Assembly (NCBI RefSeq): GCF_023242315.1
Contig: NZ_JALLIY010000013.1
Location: 178,888 to 242,887, forward strand
Length of the DNA: 64,000 nt
Reading direction: 5' to 3'
Source of the DNA: Pseudomonas sp. MWU13-2105
GTDB taxonomy: Bacteria > Pseudomonadota > Gammaproteobacteria > Pseudomonadales > Pseudomonadaceae
Part shown: positions 51,804 through 61,622 of the stretch, in pieces
Layout: every line of letters starts with the position of its first letter
How positions within the stretch are numbered: the stretch's first letter is position 1
Position numbers and translations under genes: made by a program
Notes under the pieces: model-generated
Database searches by the model: none
Told to the model about the DNA's origin: nothing
What the model saw: only the letters and a program-made list of their open reading frames with translations

Positions 51804-54324
51804 AGCCACTCCCTGCATAGTCGATGCGCCGTTGCCCGTCGCCGTGGATTTCAATGCTCTGAAAAGCCTTGGGATCGACCAGCTCAAGAGCCTGGTCGGC
51901 GAGACCTGGAGCAACTTCAACGAAAGCGATCCGGGCGTCACCATCCTCGACCAGCTGTGTTATGCCTTGACCGAGCTGGGGTATTGCGCGGAGTTTCCGA
52001 TCGAGGATGTGCTGACCGACAAGGATGGCAAGATCCGCTATGACGGCCAGTTTTTTGCTCCGCAGGAAATACTGACCTGCTCGCCGGTGACCATCGACGA
52101 CTATCGTCGCCTGGTGCATGACCGCATAGCCGGCGTCGAAGCGATCTACATTGCCGCCGAATTCATCCGCCTCGATAGCGCGGACGGCGGTACCTTGCCG
52201 AGCGGGCGCTATAGCACTTACCTGCACTTCAGTCCGTCAGCCGATGTCGACTCGACGCAATTGCGCACCCAGGTGCATAGCTTGCTCAACGCCCACCGCA
52301 ACCTGGGGGAGATGTTCACTGAACCGCGTCTCCTTGATCGGCGGCGAATCACGTTGTCCGGCAGCCTCAACCTGGTCTCGGGAGCCGATATCACCCAGGT
52401 ACAGAGCCGGATCATCCAGGTGCTCAAGGCTTATACGGTACCGCCGGTGCTCCACCGTGGTTATCAGGAACTGCGTGGGCAAGGGATACCGGCCGATGAA
52501 ATCTTCAACGGCCCCAACCTCGGCCATGGCTGGATCGGTGGCGCCGATGCGTTGCCGGCCAAGACGCAACGCATCAACCTGTTCGAACTCAGTGCGCTGC
52601 TGGCCGCGGTCGAGGGGGTGGCGCAGGTACAGGGCCTGGGCTTGACCGAGAATGGCGTGTCGCTGGAGGTCAGCGAGATCGATGCCGGGCAGATCGTCGA
52701 TCTTGAACCGCTCGCTCTGACACTCACGCGCAATACCGTGCTGCAACCGCTGGAGGCACGCCAGGAAGCGGCGGATTATCTGAGCGGGATGCGCGAGCAG
52801 CACCAGGCGGCCAGTGTCGAAGCCGCCGTCAACCCTTATCCGCCGTTGCCCTATGGTCGCTACCGGAATATCGAGGACTACTACTCGATCCAGAATACCT
52901 TTCCTGACACCTACGGTATCGGTCCCAACTCCCTGCAATCGGATCTGCCCGACCCGCGCGTGGCCAGTTCGCGTCAGCTCAAAGGCTATCTGCTGGTCTT
53001 CGATCAACTGCTGGCCAATCAGTTTTCGCAACTGGCCCACGTGGGTGAGCTGTTTTCCTTCAAGTCGTCGGCAGCCGCCAGGCTAGTCTACGGCAACGAG
53101 TCTGTCGGGCTGACGTATCCGCCGTTCGAAGCGACCTATCACTGCCAGGCGTTGTACAACGTGCCCGATGTCATGCCGTTGCTGCGCGGCAACGCCGCAT
53201 TCCATTTCCAGATGGACCCGCAAGAGCCGGACAAGCTGGTCGAACGCGATGCCTGGAAGCGTTTCCAGCAGCAACCGTCCAACGCCTACCTGCATGGCTT
53301 GCGCGGTATGATGGAAGGCCCCGACGTGGCCCAGTCGCGCCGCGATCGCATGCTGAGCCACCTCATGGCACGCCACGGCGACCAGGCCGGCCTCTACGAC
53401 GACATGATCAAGATCGGTCACTGGTACGGCAGCGATGCCAGGACCCGCAGCGTGGTCAAGAGCATCTGGCTGGAGAACTACCCGCTGCTGTCCTATCACC
53501 GGACCTGCGCTTTCAACCCCTGGCGCGCCAGGCCGTTGCAGGTCTTGCCGGAGAAGGACCAGACGCGGCGTTACCCACCTTTTGCCGGCCCACCACGGGT
53601 CGACGGCCAGTTGAACGAAGCCTTGATCCAACAGAACGCCCGGCTGAAACCGGCCGACCTGGTCAATTTTTCGGCGTTTGAACTCAAGTCCGGCATTCTC
53701 CTGGGGCTGGCGGAGCACTTGCTGGCGATTTGCGGGAAACTCGCCGTCTTGCTGGAGAACCCCGGTTTCCAGGACTGGTTGCGCGCGCCTCCAGCGAATA
53801 ACGCTTCGTACGCCTTGCCCGGTTCGGATATCTCGATAGTGCTGCTCGGTGCCCAGCATTGGCTGTACGAAGGCAAGCAACAACTGTTGCATATCTCCAG
53901 CTCCACGATGGAGTCCGTCAGCGCGCAGGACTACAGGCTGCACCTGGATCAGTTGCAATGGCTGGCGACGCAGCGCAAGGGCTTTGTCCTGATCGAACAC
54001 CCGTTGCTGCTGGCCGACGGGCAGCAGGGCACGCCAGCCTGGTATCTGAGTGCATCGCTGGTGTTTCCCGACTATCTCAGCCTGGTCATGCAGGATGGTT
54101 TCAAAACCTTCATCCAGACCCTGATCGACCAGCATTGGCCGGCCCATGTCGGGGTGAATTGCCTGACGATGTCCCAGGTGACCCTGCGAGCCTTGATCCA
54201 GCAGTTCGTCACTTGGCACAACCTTATGAGCGATCCCGCGTCCGAGCGCCGCAACGCCGCCGCCCAGGCCCTGGCAAAGCTGCTGAAGTTGCCAGCGGCA
54301 AAGGAGGCGGGCAATGCCAGCTGA
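51796..54324 (+). CDS. eCIS second baseplate wedge protein (Pvc12-like)
   Basis: An 842-residue protein beginning with the J-family signature SFNESDPGVTILDQLCYALTELGY-like text (residues about 35-60), followed by GPNLGHGWIGGADALP and a long helical/beta C-terminal half. It is expected to form heterodimeric wedges with the preceding protein around the spike. Starts inside the previous gene and overlaps the tape-measure gene by 11 bases. Confidence 0.87.
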   Translation: MDEATPCIVDAPLPVAVDFNALKSLGIDQLKSLVGETWSNFNESDPGVTILDQLCYALTELGYCAEFPIEDVLTDKDGKIRYDGQFFAPQEILTCSPVTIDDYRRLVHDRIAGVEAIYIAAEFIRLDSADGGTLPSGRYSTYLHFSPSADVDSTQLRTQVHSLLNAHRNLGEMFTEPRLLDRRRITLSGSLNLVSGADITQVQSRIIQVLKAYTVPPVLHRGYQELRGQGIPADEIFNGPNLGHGWIGGADALPAKTQRINLFELSALLAAVEGVAQVQGLGLTENGVSLEVSEIDAGQIVDLEPLALTLTRNTVLQPLEARQEAADYLSGMREQHQAASVEAAVNPYPPLPYGRYRNIEDYYSIQNTFPDTYGIGPNSLQSDLPDPRVASSRQLKGYLLVFDQLLANQFSQLAHVGELFSFKSSAAARLVYGNESVGLTYPPFEATYHCQALYNVPDVMPLLRGNAAFHFQMDPQEPDKLVERDAWKRFQQQPSNAYLHGLRGMMEGPDVAQSRRDRMLSHLMARHGDQAGLYDDMIKIGHWYGSDARTRSVVKSIWLENYPLLSYHRTCAFNPWRARPLQVLPEKDQTRRYPPFAGPPRVDGQLNEALIQQNARLKPADLVNFSAFELKSGILLGLAEHLLAICGKLAVLLENPGFQDWLRAPPANNASYALPGSDISIVLLGAQHWLYEGKQQLLHISSSTMESVSAQDYRLHLDQLQWLATQRKGFVLIEHPLLLADGQQGTPAWYLSASLVFPDYLSLVMQDGFKTFIQTLIDQHWPAHVGVNCLTMSQVTLRALIQQFVTWHNLMSDPASERRNAAAQALAKLLKLPAAKEAGNAS

Positions 54325-57300
54325 GCACGTCGTCGCCCGTTGTCACTGGCAGAGTACTTTCGACCAGCAGGCGCAGGCCTTTGCCTTGCAGGACTTCATC
54401 AGCCAGTGGAGCAATACGGTGCTGCTCGACGAGCTGCAGGAGTGTTTCGACGAGCGCTGCCCGCCGGGTCAGACCTGGCGCATCGATAGCCTGCAGGTGG
54501 ACCTGGGCGATATCGCGCTGGAGGATCTGGCGCAGGAGTTGCCGCGCCGTTTGCGCGCGGCTTTGCACGAGGCCCTGGACGATCTGCTGAACCGGCAGGC
54601 ACCGCCCGCTGACGGCCAGCCGGCCCTGCTCATCCAGGACCAGGACAGTGCCCTGCGGGATTTCATCGTCTGGTATCTGCAGCAGGGCCATGTGCCGTGG
54701 TGGTTCCAGGGATCGCGCAGCGCCTTGCAGATCTTCGACGAACTGCTCGCCGCGCAGCCCGATACGGCGGCCGAAGTCTTGCGCGACCTGGGGCGTCTGG
54801 AGACTGTGCGCCAACGTATCGCCTGGCAATTGGGCGAGGGCCGGGTACGGCGTATCGTCCACCTGCTGGAGCCCGGGGCGGGCGAACTGGTGTGCGGATA
54901 CGCCGACCAGCTGTTTGCCGTGCAATCACGGCAACGTGTGCCGCCGGTAGCCGAGAGCGATTTCAGGCATCACACCTGGTTGAATATCCTGACCTGGCTG
55001 CTGGTCGACCGCGCCACCCTGTTCAACACCACCAGCTTCATGCGCACGACCCTCTGGCGCACGGCGCAGCACTATCGGATCGACCCCGTTGCCTTGCTCG
55101 AACAGATATTCCAGGCCGTCCAGGCGCTGCGGCCACTGGGCGGGATCAAGCCGGTGTTTTTCACGGTGATTGCAACCCTCCACCAGCAGGCCTCGGCCGG
55201 CCCGGCGCATTTGCCGGCCGGCCCGCGGCCCGTGGATCACTGGGGTCACTGGCAGTCGATGCTGCGCCATGGGCAGGCGCGGCGGACGCTTGATCGACGT
55301 AGCCTGAGCTATGCCGAGCTGTTCCGCCTGTTGGCGCGCGAGGACACGAAGCGCATGACCGCCACGCTGTACGCCGCGGGGGCATCGGCCGCGGTACGCC
55401 AAGGCTTGTTGCGGCATCTGACGGCCAGCGAACTGGCCCTGCTGGCCGGGTTGCTGGCGCCGCTGGACCAGCGATTTATCATCGCCCATGTCGAGCACAC
55501 CCAACAGCTGATGCACCTGCGGCACTGGGACACCAAGGCTATATGGTCGGTACTGTTGACCTATCTGCTGTTGTCGCGCGGTTCGTCGTTCAATCGCCGG
55601 CAACTGGTGCGCAGCACCTTGCATGACCTGTGCAAGACGCTTGGCTATTCCTTGAGCATCCTGCTTGATCTACTGATCCACTCGGTCGTGGTGACTAATC
55701 TGGATCAGCAGCGTTTCGAATTGCTGGTCATTCTGCGCCAGTTGCAAGGCGATCTGCTGCTGCAACCCACTCCGGAGCCCTGGGCGGGGCGGCAGTGGCA
55801 TGGCTTGCTCAACTATCTGGAGAGCGGGCGGCGCAACGATTATGGCCGCTCGACCTGGCAGCGCTTGTTCGCCCAGCTGTTGAGCGATAGCGCCACCCCG
55901 GCATCCCGGCAGCGCTTCGGCCAGTTGCTGGCGTCCGCAAGGCTGGCGCGGATCAGCGATAGCGTATTGAGCCAGCGGCTGCTGGGCCTGGTAGGTGCCG
56001 CGGACTGGCCGCGCCTGCTGCAACTGATCGAACCGGATGCCGTCGGCCATTGCCTGGACTTATCCAGGCAACTATGCGCCGGGCAACGGCGCGGTGATCT
56101 GCCTTGCCTCGCGCAGCTCGATCTGGCCTTGCAGCTACCGGCCCTGCTGATTCAGGCCTTGCCGGGTTTTTACCGGCGCCGGCGGGGCAGCGGGGCGGCG
56201 TTCGAGCTGGCGCAGCTCTGGCGCCGCCTGAATACGTTGCTGGAGCGTCAGGCGCGGGTGGATACCGTCGCGCTGAACCGGCAATTGCAAGCGTGCCGGC
56301 TGGCCGAGCCGCTGTGGGGCAACCACCCTTACGCCTCGGCGGGGGATGACGTTGAGCTGCCGGATTGGAACTGGCCCCGGTCCGAACTCACGGCCGACTC
56401 CGCGAGCGGCTCGCCGAGTGTCGTGCAGGCGCAATTATTGAGCGATCTGGCGCGCGACGAAACACTTTGCCTCGATACCTGGATGGAGCACCAGGCCGAT
56501 CGCTATCAGGCCTTGCACTGGCTGACCGGGCAGCGGCATATCGCCCCGGTTGAGCGCTGGTTGCTGGGGCAGCTGCCCAGCGCCCTGACACCACCACAAG
56601 ACATCATCAAGCAGTGGGGCAGGCTGCTGGCCGGTTGTTGGCAGGGCGCCGAAGCGCTGTTGGCGCAGCAATTGACCCGACTGTTCTGGGAGGTCGGTTT
56701 CGACGCCCGGCACCAGCCCACGAGCGCGGCTCAACTGCTGGCCCGGCTGACCCTTTGCGCCAGCCAGCGACTCGATATCCCGCTGGCGCAGATGCTCGAC
56801 ACCTATCGCCGCGCGCTGCCGACACTGGCCCGGGGCCAATGGCATGAGGCCTATGCCTGCCTGTTGCAGCAGCCGCAGGTTCAGGCGGCGCGCCAAGGTG
56901 AGGCCGCGGGCCCTGGCGGCGAGCGCTTTGTGCAGGATCATGCCGGCCGCTATCTGCGCGATCCGCGGATACTGGCGATTGCCCGCCACCTGTTGCTGTA
57001 CGGGCGTGGGCCATCCTGGCTGAAACCGGCCGGCAGTCTCGACCTGCCGCGTCTGTTGCACGACCTGTTCCATGCCCGACCCGATCAGTTGCCCGCGTTG
57101 CTGGACGGCATTGCCCGGCAACCGCCGGCCTTGTTCCGTCTCCAGCGGATCGTGCCGTTCACCTGGCTGATCGCGGCGCTGGGGCTCCTGGCCGCCGATC
57201 GGCAGCCTTTGTTGTCGGCGGCCGCGGCCTTGCATCGTTGCCTGGACGGCCTGGTGTTACCGGGCACCAGCCGCCAACAAGCTACCCAGGCGCTGTTCCT

Positions 57301-58072
57301 GTGGGTGCTGCAGCGCGGCTTGGCGCGGGACTGGGCGGCGCTCGAGCCGCAGGCACTGGTCGGCGGCGTCATGCTGCAGTTGCTGCGTGAACGCGCGCTC
57401 AACCCGCTCACCCTGCACCAGGCCCTGGCGCCGCAACTGCGGCATTTGCCGGAGCCGCTGCGCCAGGCACTGCAACTGATGGTCCCCGACCCCGCCAGGG
57501 GCCGCGACAAACCCGCGCCCAGGCCGCCGGTGCCGCCTGCGATTCGCAAACCGGCCGCCACGGCGCAACTGCCCATGCGGGTCAACAATGCCGGCATTGT
57601 CTTGATGCAAAGTTTCGTCAGCCTGCTGTTCGAGCGGCTGGGCCTGAGCGACCGCGAGGGGTTTCTCAGCGACACCGCGCAACGCCACGCGGTCCATTAT
57701 CTGCAATATGTGGCGACCGGTCTCAGCGAGACGCAGGAACAGTACCTGATGCTCAACAAGGTGCTCTGCGGCCTGGCGCTGGATGCGCCGATCGAGGAGT
57801 CCATCGAGATCAGCGACGCGCACAAGACGCTTTGTGAGTCGTTGATCCATTCGTTCATCGCCCACTGGCCGGCCGCGGGGCACTCGACTGTCGAAGGCTT
57901 CAGGGGCAACTGGCTGGTCAGGGAGGGCTTTCTGAAGGAGGACAGCGATGGCTGGACCCTGGCCGTGGAACGCCGACCCTACGATGTCCTGCTGGCGCGC
58001 TCCCCGTATTCGTTTTCGGTCATCAAGTATCCCTGGATGACCAAGGCGGTGTTTGTCGATTGGCCAACGTGA
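54314..58072 (+). CDS. eCIS tape measure protein (Pvc14-like)
   Basis: A 1252-residue Leu/Gln/Arg-rich protein with the family N-terminus (CHWQSTFDQQAQAFALQDFISQW-like) and a characteristic conserved C-terminus (VNNAGIVLMQSFVSLLFERL; ...YSFSVIKYPWMTKAVFVDWPT) of the contractile-injection tape-measure family. It should set tube length and may contact cargo. The repeat-like middle holds leucine/arginine-rich helical units. Followed by a 72-base gap, after which the gene order departs from PVC. Confidence 0.9.
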   Translation: MPAEHVVARCHWQSTFDQQAQAFALQDFISQWSNTVLLDELQECFDERCPPGQTWRIDSLQVDLGDIALEDLAQELPRRLRAALHEALDDLLNRQAPPADGQPALLIQDQDSALRDFIVWYLQQGHVPWWFQGSRSALQIFDELLAAQPDTAAEVLRDLGRLETVRQRIAWQLGEGRVRRIVHLLEPGAGELVCGYADQLFAVQSRQRVPPVAESDFRHHTWLNILTWLLVDRATLFNTTSFMRTTLWRTAQHYRIDPVALLEQIFQAVQALRPLGGIKPVFFTVIATLHQQASAGPAHLPAGPRPVDHWGHWQSMLRHGQARRTLDRRSLSYAELFRLLAREDTKRMTATLYAAGASAAVRQGLLRHLTASELALLAGLLAPLDQRFIIAHVEHTQQLMHLRHWDTKAIWSVLLTYLLLSRGSSFNRRQLVRSTLHDLCKTLGYSLSILLDLLIHSVVVTNLDQQRFELLVILRQLQGDLLLQPTPEPWAGRQWHGLLNYLESGRRNDYGRSTWQRLFAQLLSDSATPASRQRFGQLLASARLARISDSVLSQRLLGLVGAADWPRLLQLIEPDAVGHCLDLSRQLCAGQRRGDLPCLAQLDLALQLPALLIQALPGFYRRRRGSGAAFELAQLWRRLNTLLERQARVDTVALNRQLQACRLAEPLWGNHPYASAGDDVELPDWNWPRSELTADSASGSPSVVQAQLLSDLARDETLCLDTWMEHQADRYQALHWLTGQRHIAPVERWLLGQLPSALTPPQDIIKQWGRLLAGCWQGAEALLAQQLTRLFWEVGFDARHQPTSAAQLLARLTLCASQRLDIPLAQMLDTYRRALPTLARGQWHEAYACLLQQPQVQAARQGEAAGPGGERFVQDHAGRYLRDPRILAIARHLLLYGRGPSWLKPAGSLDLPRLLHDLFHARPDQLPALLDGIARQPPALFRLQRIVPFTWLIAALGLLAADRQPLLSAAAALHRCLDGLVLPGTSRQQATQALFLWVLQRGLARDWAALEPQALVGGVMLQLLRERALNPLTLHQALAPQLRHLPEPLRQALQLMVPDPARGRDKPAPRPPVPPAIRKPAATAQLPMRVNNAGIVLMQSFVSLLFERLGLSDREGFLSDTAQRHAVHYLQYVATGLSETQEQYLMLNKVLCGLALDAPIEESIEISDAHKTLCESLIHSFIAHWPAAGHSTVEGFRGNWLVREGFLKEDSDGWTLAVERRPYDVLLARSPYSFSVIKYPWMTKAVFVDWPT

Positions 58073-58144
58073 TGCTCGTGCTCAAGCAGTCCGCTGAGAC
58101 GAACAACGCGTTATTTGTTTTCATGAACCTGTAAGGAAGCACGA

Positions 58145-59815
58145 ATGAATACTTATAACGAAAACCTGCAAGCCACGTTCAATAACACACTCGCCGGCCT
58201 GGCGGCCGAGAAGAGTCGATTGCAGTCTGAGCAGATCGCCGACGACTACACCTTGTATTACGCCCAGGAGGCGCGGATCGCCACGCAGCAGGCCCTGGAT
58301 GATCTGCGCGAGGTGCAAACGGTGTGTCAAGCCATCAATGATCAGGGCCAGCTCAACGACAACACCATCAATAACCTGCAGCAGTCGGCCACCCTGGCCA
58401 ATACCGACGTGGCGGCCAGCAACACCAATATGGCGACCGCCGCCTCGAACGTGAATATCGCCGCGAATGCCATTGCCGCGCTGTCGGCCGATCTCGGCTC
58501 GGCGCTGAATACGACCATCGCTTCGCTGCTCAACACCGACCTGCACAAGCAGGTCAAAGAGGTCAACGACTTCATCAACGAAGTCGCCAACGACGCCCGC
58601 GACATCTCCCGCCTGGCGATGGATGCGTCCAGCAAGACCTCGGAAATAGTTGCCCAGGCCGTGCTACAGCAGACTGGCGACGTCAAGACCAGGATCGACG
58701 GCCTGTTCAAGACCACTCAGGCGGCGCTCGACACCGTGTCCAGCCAGGTCAGCGGCGCCCAGTCGGCCGCCAACCTGGCGGCGCAACAAGAGCGCCAGGC
58801 GGAAGGGGCGGTCCTGGATATCGACAGCCAGGTCATGGCCAACAGCGAGGCGTATCGACGCACCAACGGCCAGCTCAACCTGGGGCTGGACATCCAGGTC
58901 AATTCCAGCAAGGAGATCGGCTTGTTGTTCACCGGGTTGCCGGCGCAACTGCCGCAGTTTCGTGCCAAGCCCGCCAGCGACATCGTCATTCCATCCGCCA
59001 ATCCCGTCTATTACCTGATGCTGTTGCCGCAGAGCCAGATGTCGACGTTCTCCATCGAGCAGGCCCAGCAACTGATCGCCAACAAGAGCGACACCCAGTA
59101 CCGCAAGGTGAGCAGCGACGGTAATCAGCGCAGCGCGGTCCCGCTGGGGCTCGATGCCTATGGCGAATCGGTACAGCCCGGCGTCCCCTATGTCGCCTGG
59201 CTGTACATCGAGTTGTCCACGGACTATCACCGCTTTATCAGTGATTTCTCGAATCTGTTGTCCTCGCCAAGCCTGCCGTTCACGCCGGCGACCCTCCTGC
59301 CGCTGGCGCAAGCGTCCGGCGAGCCGAGCAGCGACGCTGACAGCGGGCGGGTCACGCTGCACTTCCAGGCTACCGGCCTGAAGACCGAGCCCAAGGGCCT
59401 GGAGTATCGCTGCATCCTGGTGGAGAGCGGCCCGGTCAGTGACCTGACGCTGCTCGCCAGCGCGGAATACGGCAAGGCGCCGATCTATTTCAACCTGGAG
59501 ATCGCCGGGCAGGTGGCACCCGCCAACTACAGCGTTGCCGTGGCTGCGTCGGGCGGCAAGCCGAGTAAAAAGAAAGCGGCCGAAGCCGGCAGCGCCGAGG
59601 AGGATGCCCAGAAGCCAAGCAGTGCCATCGTCGAGCAATACACCGTCACCTTCGATTCGACCACCACCGACAACTTCGGCAACCTGCTCAAACCGCAAAC
59701 GCCTTACCAACCGTACATCCTGGCCCTGGTCAACAGCGAGGACAACGAACACAGCGCGGCCTACACCAGCAAGCTGTCGGACAAACTGGATGTCGTGATC
59801 TTGCCAGCCGCGTAA
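58145..59815 (+). CDS. Unassigned eCIS-locus protein with long coiled coil and beta-rich C-terminus
   Basis: A 556-residue protein that I do not recognise. Residues about 1-250 are helical and Ala/Gln/Asn-rich with heptad-like spacing (QQALDDLREVQTVCQAINDQ; VNDFINEVANDARDISRLA). Residues about 260-556 look beta-rich, with a VPYVAWLYIELSTDYH segment and a Lys/Glu-rich linker near 475-495. No signal peptide. AAGGAAG precedes ATG 58145. In PVC loci the tail-fibre gene lies next to the tape measure, so a fibre role is possible; a pore-forming or cargo role is the alternative. No adenovirus-type knob or collagen repeat is visible. Confidence 0.72.
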   Translation: MNTYNENLQATFNNTLAGLAAEKSRLQSEQIADDYTLYYAQEARIATQQALDDLREVQTVCQAINDQGQLNDNTINNLQQSATLANTDVAASNTNMATAASNVNIAANAIAALSADLGSALNTTIASLLNTDLHKQVKEVNDFINEVANDARDISRLAMDASSKTSEIVAQAVLQQTGDVKTRIDGLFKTTQAALDTVSSQVSGAQSAANLAAQQERQAEGAVLDIDSQVMANSEAYRRTNGQLNLGLDIQVNSSKEIGLLFTGLPAQLPQFRAKPASDIVIPSANPVYYLMLLPQSQMSTFSIEQAQQLIANKSDTQYRKVSSDGNQRSAVPLGLDAYGESVQPGVPYVAWLYIELSTDYHRFISDFSNLLSSPSLPFTPATLLPLAQASGEPSSDADSGRVTLHFQATGLKTEPKGLEYRCILVESGPVSDLTLLASAEYGKAPIYFNLEIAGQVAPANYSVAVAASGGKPSKKKAAEAGSAEEDAQKPSSAIVEQYTVTFDSTTTDNFGNLLKPQTPYQPYILALVNSEDNEHSAAYTSKLSDKLDVVILPAA

Positions 59816-59862
59816 TAACCCGGACGGCTGCCCGATGACTCTCATATTAAGGAAGTGATGAA

Positions 59863-60705
59863 ATGGCTTACGAACATCTGGTTTATGGCATCGCCATCAA
59901 GAAAAACGCGGACATCCAGTACCTGACCGAGCAGGTCCAGTTGGCGCAGAACCGGGTCGCCCAGAAGCAGGCCAGTGTCGACTCGCTGCAGGCCAAGGCC
60001 ACCCGCTTTGCCAATAGCCTGGCCCAGGCAAGCGCCAACCAGGCCAGCGCGCTGGTCAACTACAACCTGGTCAAGGACGCCACGGCCAGTGCTGGCAATC
60101 TGGCCAGCAACTTTGGCACGCTGGTCCGGCAGGCCGACCGCGCGACCGAAGGCGCTACGCAGGTGGCGCAGAAAATGGCCAGCCTGGCCAGCAAGCTGAT
60201 CTTTTCCGTCGAGGTCGTGAACAAGGTGGCGCAACTGGTCAACAAACAGAAGGCCCTGAATCGGCAGTTGCCCGACAGCTTGATTGAGTTCATGGCCAAT
60301 GCCACCCGCGATGCCAACAATGCCGTGGCCCTGACCCTCACCGCCCTGCAGAGCTGCTATGCCGCGGAGTCGACGCTGCTGGAGTCGAGTGCGGTGATCG
60401 GCGTGGCCAATAACCAGGCGAACAGCCTCAAGGCGCGGATGGAGGCGGGCAGTACCGGGATCGGCGCCGCGATCGGCAGGATCCTGGTCGGGCTGAACCT
60501 GGGGGCCGATGGCGAAGGCATGCTGCAGCTGCTGCAACGGGTTTATGGCAATGCGGTCATGACCTATAACGCGGCACTGGTCAATAACAGCAACGTGAGC
60601 GAGCAATTGACCCACGCCCAGGGCCAACTGGCGCTCGCCAACATGACGCTGGGCTCCCTGCAGGCCGGGCTCAAGGCGGCCACGGCGGCGGCCTACGCGG
60701 CGTAA
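59863..60705 (+). CDS. Unassigned all-helical eCIS-locus protein
   Basis: A 280-residue, Ala/Gln/Asn-rich, nearly all-helical protein with no signal peptide: long heptad-like stretches (LTEQVQLAQNRVAQKQASVD), a central SLIEFMANATRDANNAVALT segment and an Ala-rich end. The central segment resembles VNDFINEVANDARDISRLA of the preceding protein, suggesting paired or duplicated helical modules. A good ribosome-binding site (AAGGAAGTG) precedes ATG 59863. It may partner the preceding protein. I do not know its function. Confidence 0.72.
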   Translation: MAYEHLVYGIAIKKNADIQYLTEQVQLAQNRVAQKQASVDSLQAKATRFANSLAQASANQASALVNYNLVKDATASAGNLASNFGTLVRQADRATEGATQVAQKMASLASKLIFSVEVVNKVAQLVNKQKALNRQLPDSLIEFMANATRDANNAVALTLTALQSCYAAESTLLESSAVIGVANNQANSLKARMEAGSTGIGAAIGRILVGLNLGADGEGMLQLLQRVYGNAVMTYNAALVNNSNVSEQLTHAQGQLALANMTLGSLQAGLKAATAAAYAA

Positions 60706-60769
60706 CGGCGGCATGCGACGCAGCCGGTCGGCGAATGCCGGCCGGTAGGCTCATCAGGGAGGTCAGGTC

Positions 60770-61612
60770 ATGCTCAGAAAGCGCTTCTATCGCGATTGTT
60801 ACCTCAAGACCGGTTGGCTGCCGATGCAGCCGCTGGCACGTAGCCTTGCGGTCGGTGATGTCTGCCAACTGCAACACGGCCGTTTTCAGCCCTTGCTCAA
60901 CATCGTCGATGCCCATCTGGTGGAGCAGGTTGCCGTCAGCCAGCCGATCGCCCTCGACCCGATCGATTGGCGTTTCGGCCAGGATGGGCAGCAAACGTTT
61001 TGCGAAACCCTGTGGAGTGAAGACGAGCAGGGCGAACACCGGGCGTTCACCAAACAGGTGCTGGAGTTCAGCCAGGCCGGTGGCTATGCCTTCAGTGCCG
61101 GCGCGGTCCAGGCTCGCCTGTTGACCAACTGGCATCAGATCCGCGATGACGTCACCCTCAAGCTCACCCAGTTACGCTACGGTTTCCGGGAGGCCTATGT
61201 GGTCAGCGGGGTGCTCCAGGCCAGTGATTGGGCGCTGGTTGTCGCCGCCCAGGAGGGCGCGCGGCTGGACTTGTCCACGGCGCTGGCGGGCGGGGACCGG
61301 CATACCTTGCTCGGCCATGGCTCGACGCGCATGCAACAGTCGCAGGGCATCGCCGAGTTCGAACAGTCCCAGGGGCAGTCGGGGTTTTTCTTCAAGGCCA
61401 GGAAACTGCTGCTCAGTGATGCCATGTATGACCACTACCTCGGCCTGTTGCTGGATAACCCGGCCGACCTGCGCCCCGCGGAGATCGCCAACTGGCTCAA
61501 TGCGCCGTTGTTGAACCTGACGCGAAGCAACGAATTGAACCTCACTACCAGCATCGGCTTTTTCGCCTGGGCCGAGCTGTCCCTTGACGATGTCGAACGG
61601 CTGGCCGGATAG
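60770..61612 (+). CDS. Unassigned eCIS-locus protein with gasdermin-like sequence pattern
   Basis: A 280-residue protein with no annotated family that I can name. The beta-alternating layout resembles bacterial gasdermins: an N-terminal hydrophobic LKTGWLPMQPLARSLAVGD, then REAYVVSGVLQASDWALVV and a Gly-rich turn, then a SQGQSGFFFKARKLLL strand near residues 205-220. Total length (about 280) also fits. This is a visual pattern only, not proof of homology. Against it, there is no adjacent protease and the partners are eCIS genes. GGGAGG lies upstream of ATG 60770. Confidence 0.72.
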   Translation: MLRKRFYRDCYLKTGWLPMQPLARSLAVGDVCQLQHGRFQPLLNIVDAHLVEQVAVSQPIALDPIDWRFGQDGQQTFCETLWSEDEQGEHRAFTKQVLEFSQAGGYAFSAGAVQARLLTNWHQIRDDVTLKLTQLRYGFREAYVVSGVLQASDWALVVAAQEGARLDLSTALAGGDRHTLLGHGSTRMQQSQGIAEFEQSQGQSGFFFKARKLLLSDAMYDHYLGLLLDNPADLRPAEIANWLNAPLLNLTRSNELNLTTSIGFFAWAELSLDDVERLAG

Positions 61613-61622
61613 GAACCCTGTC

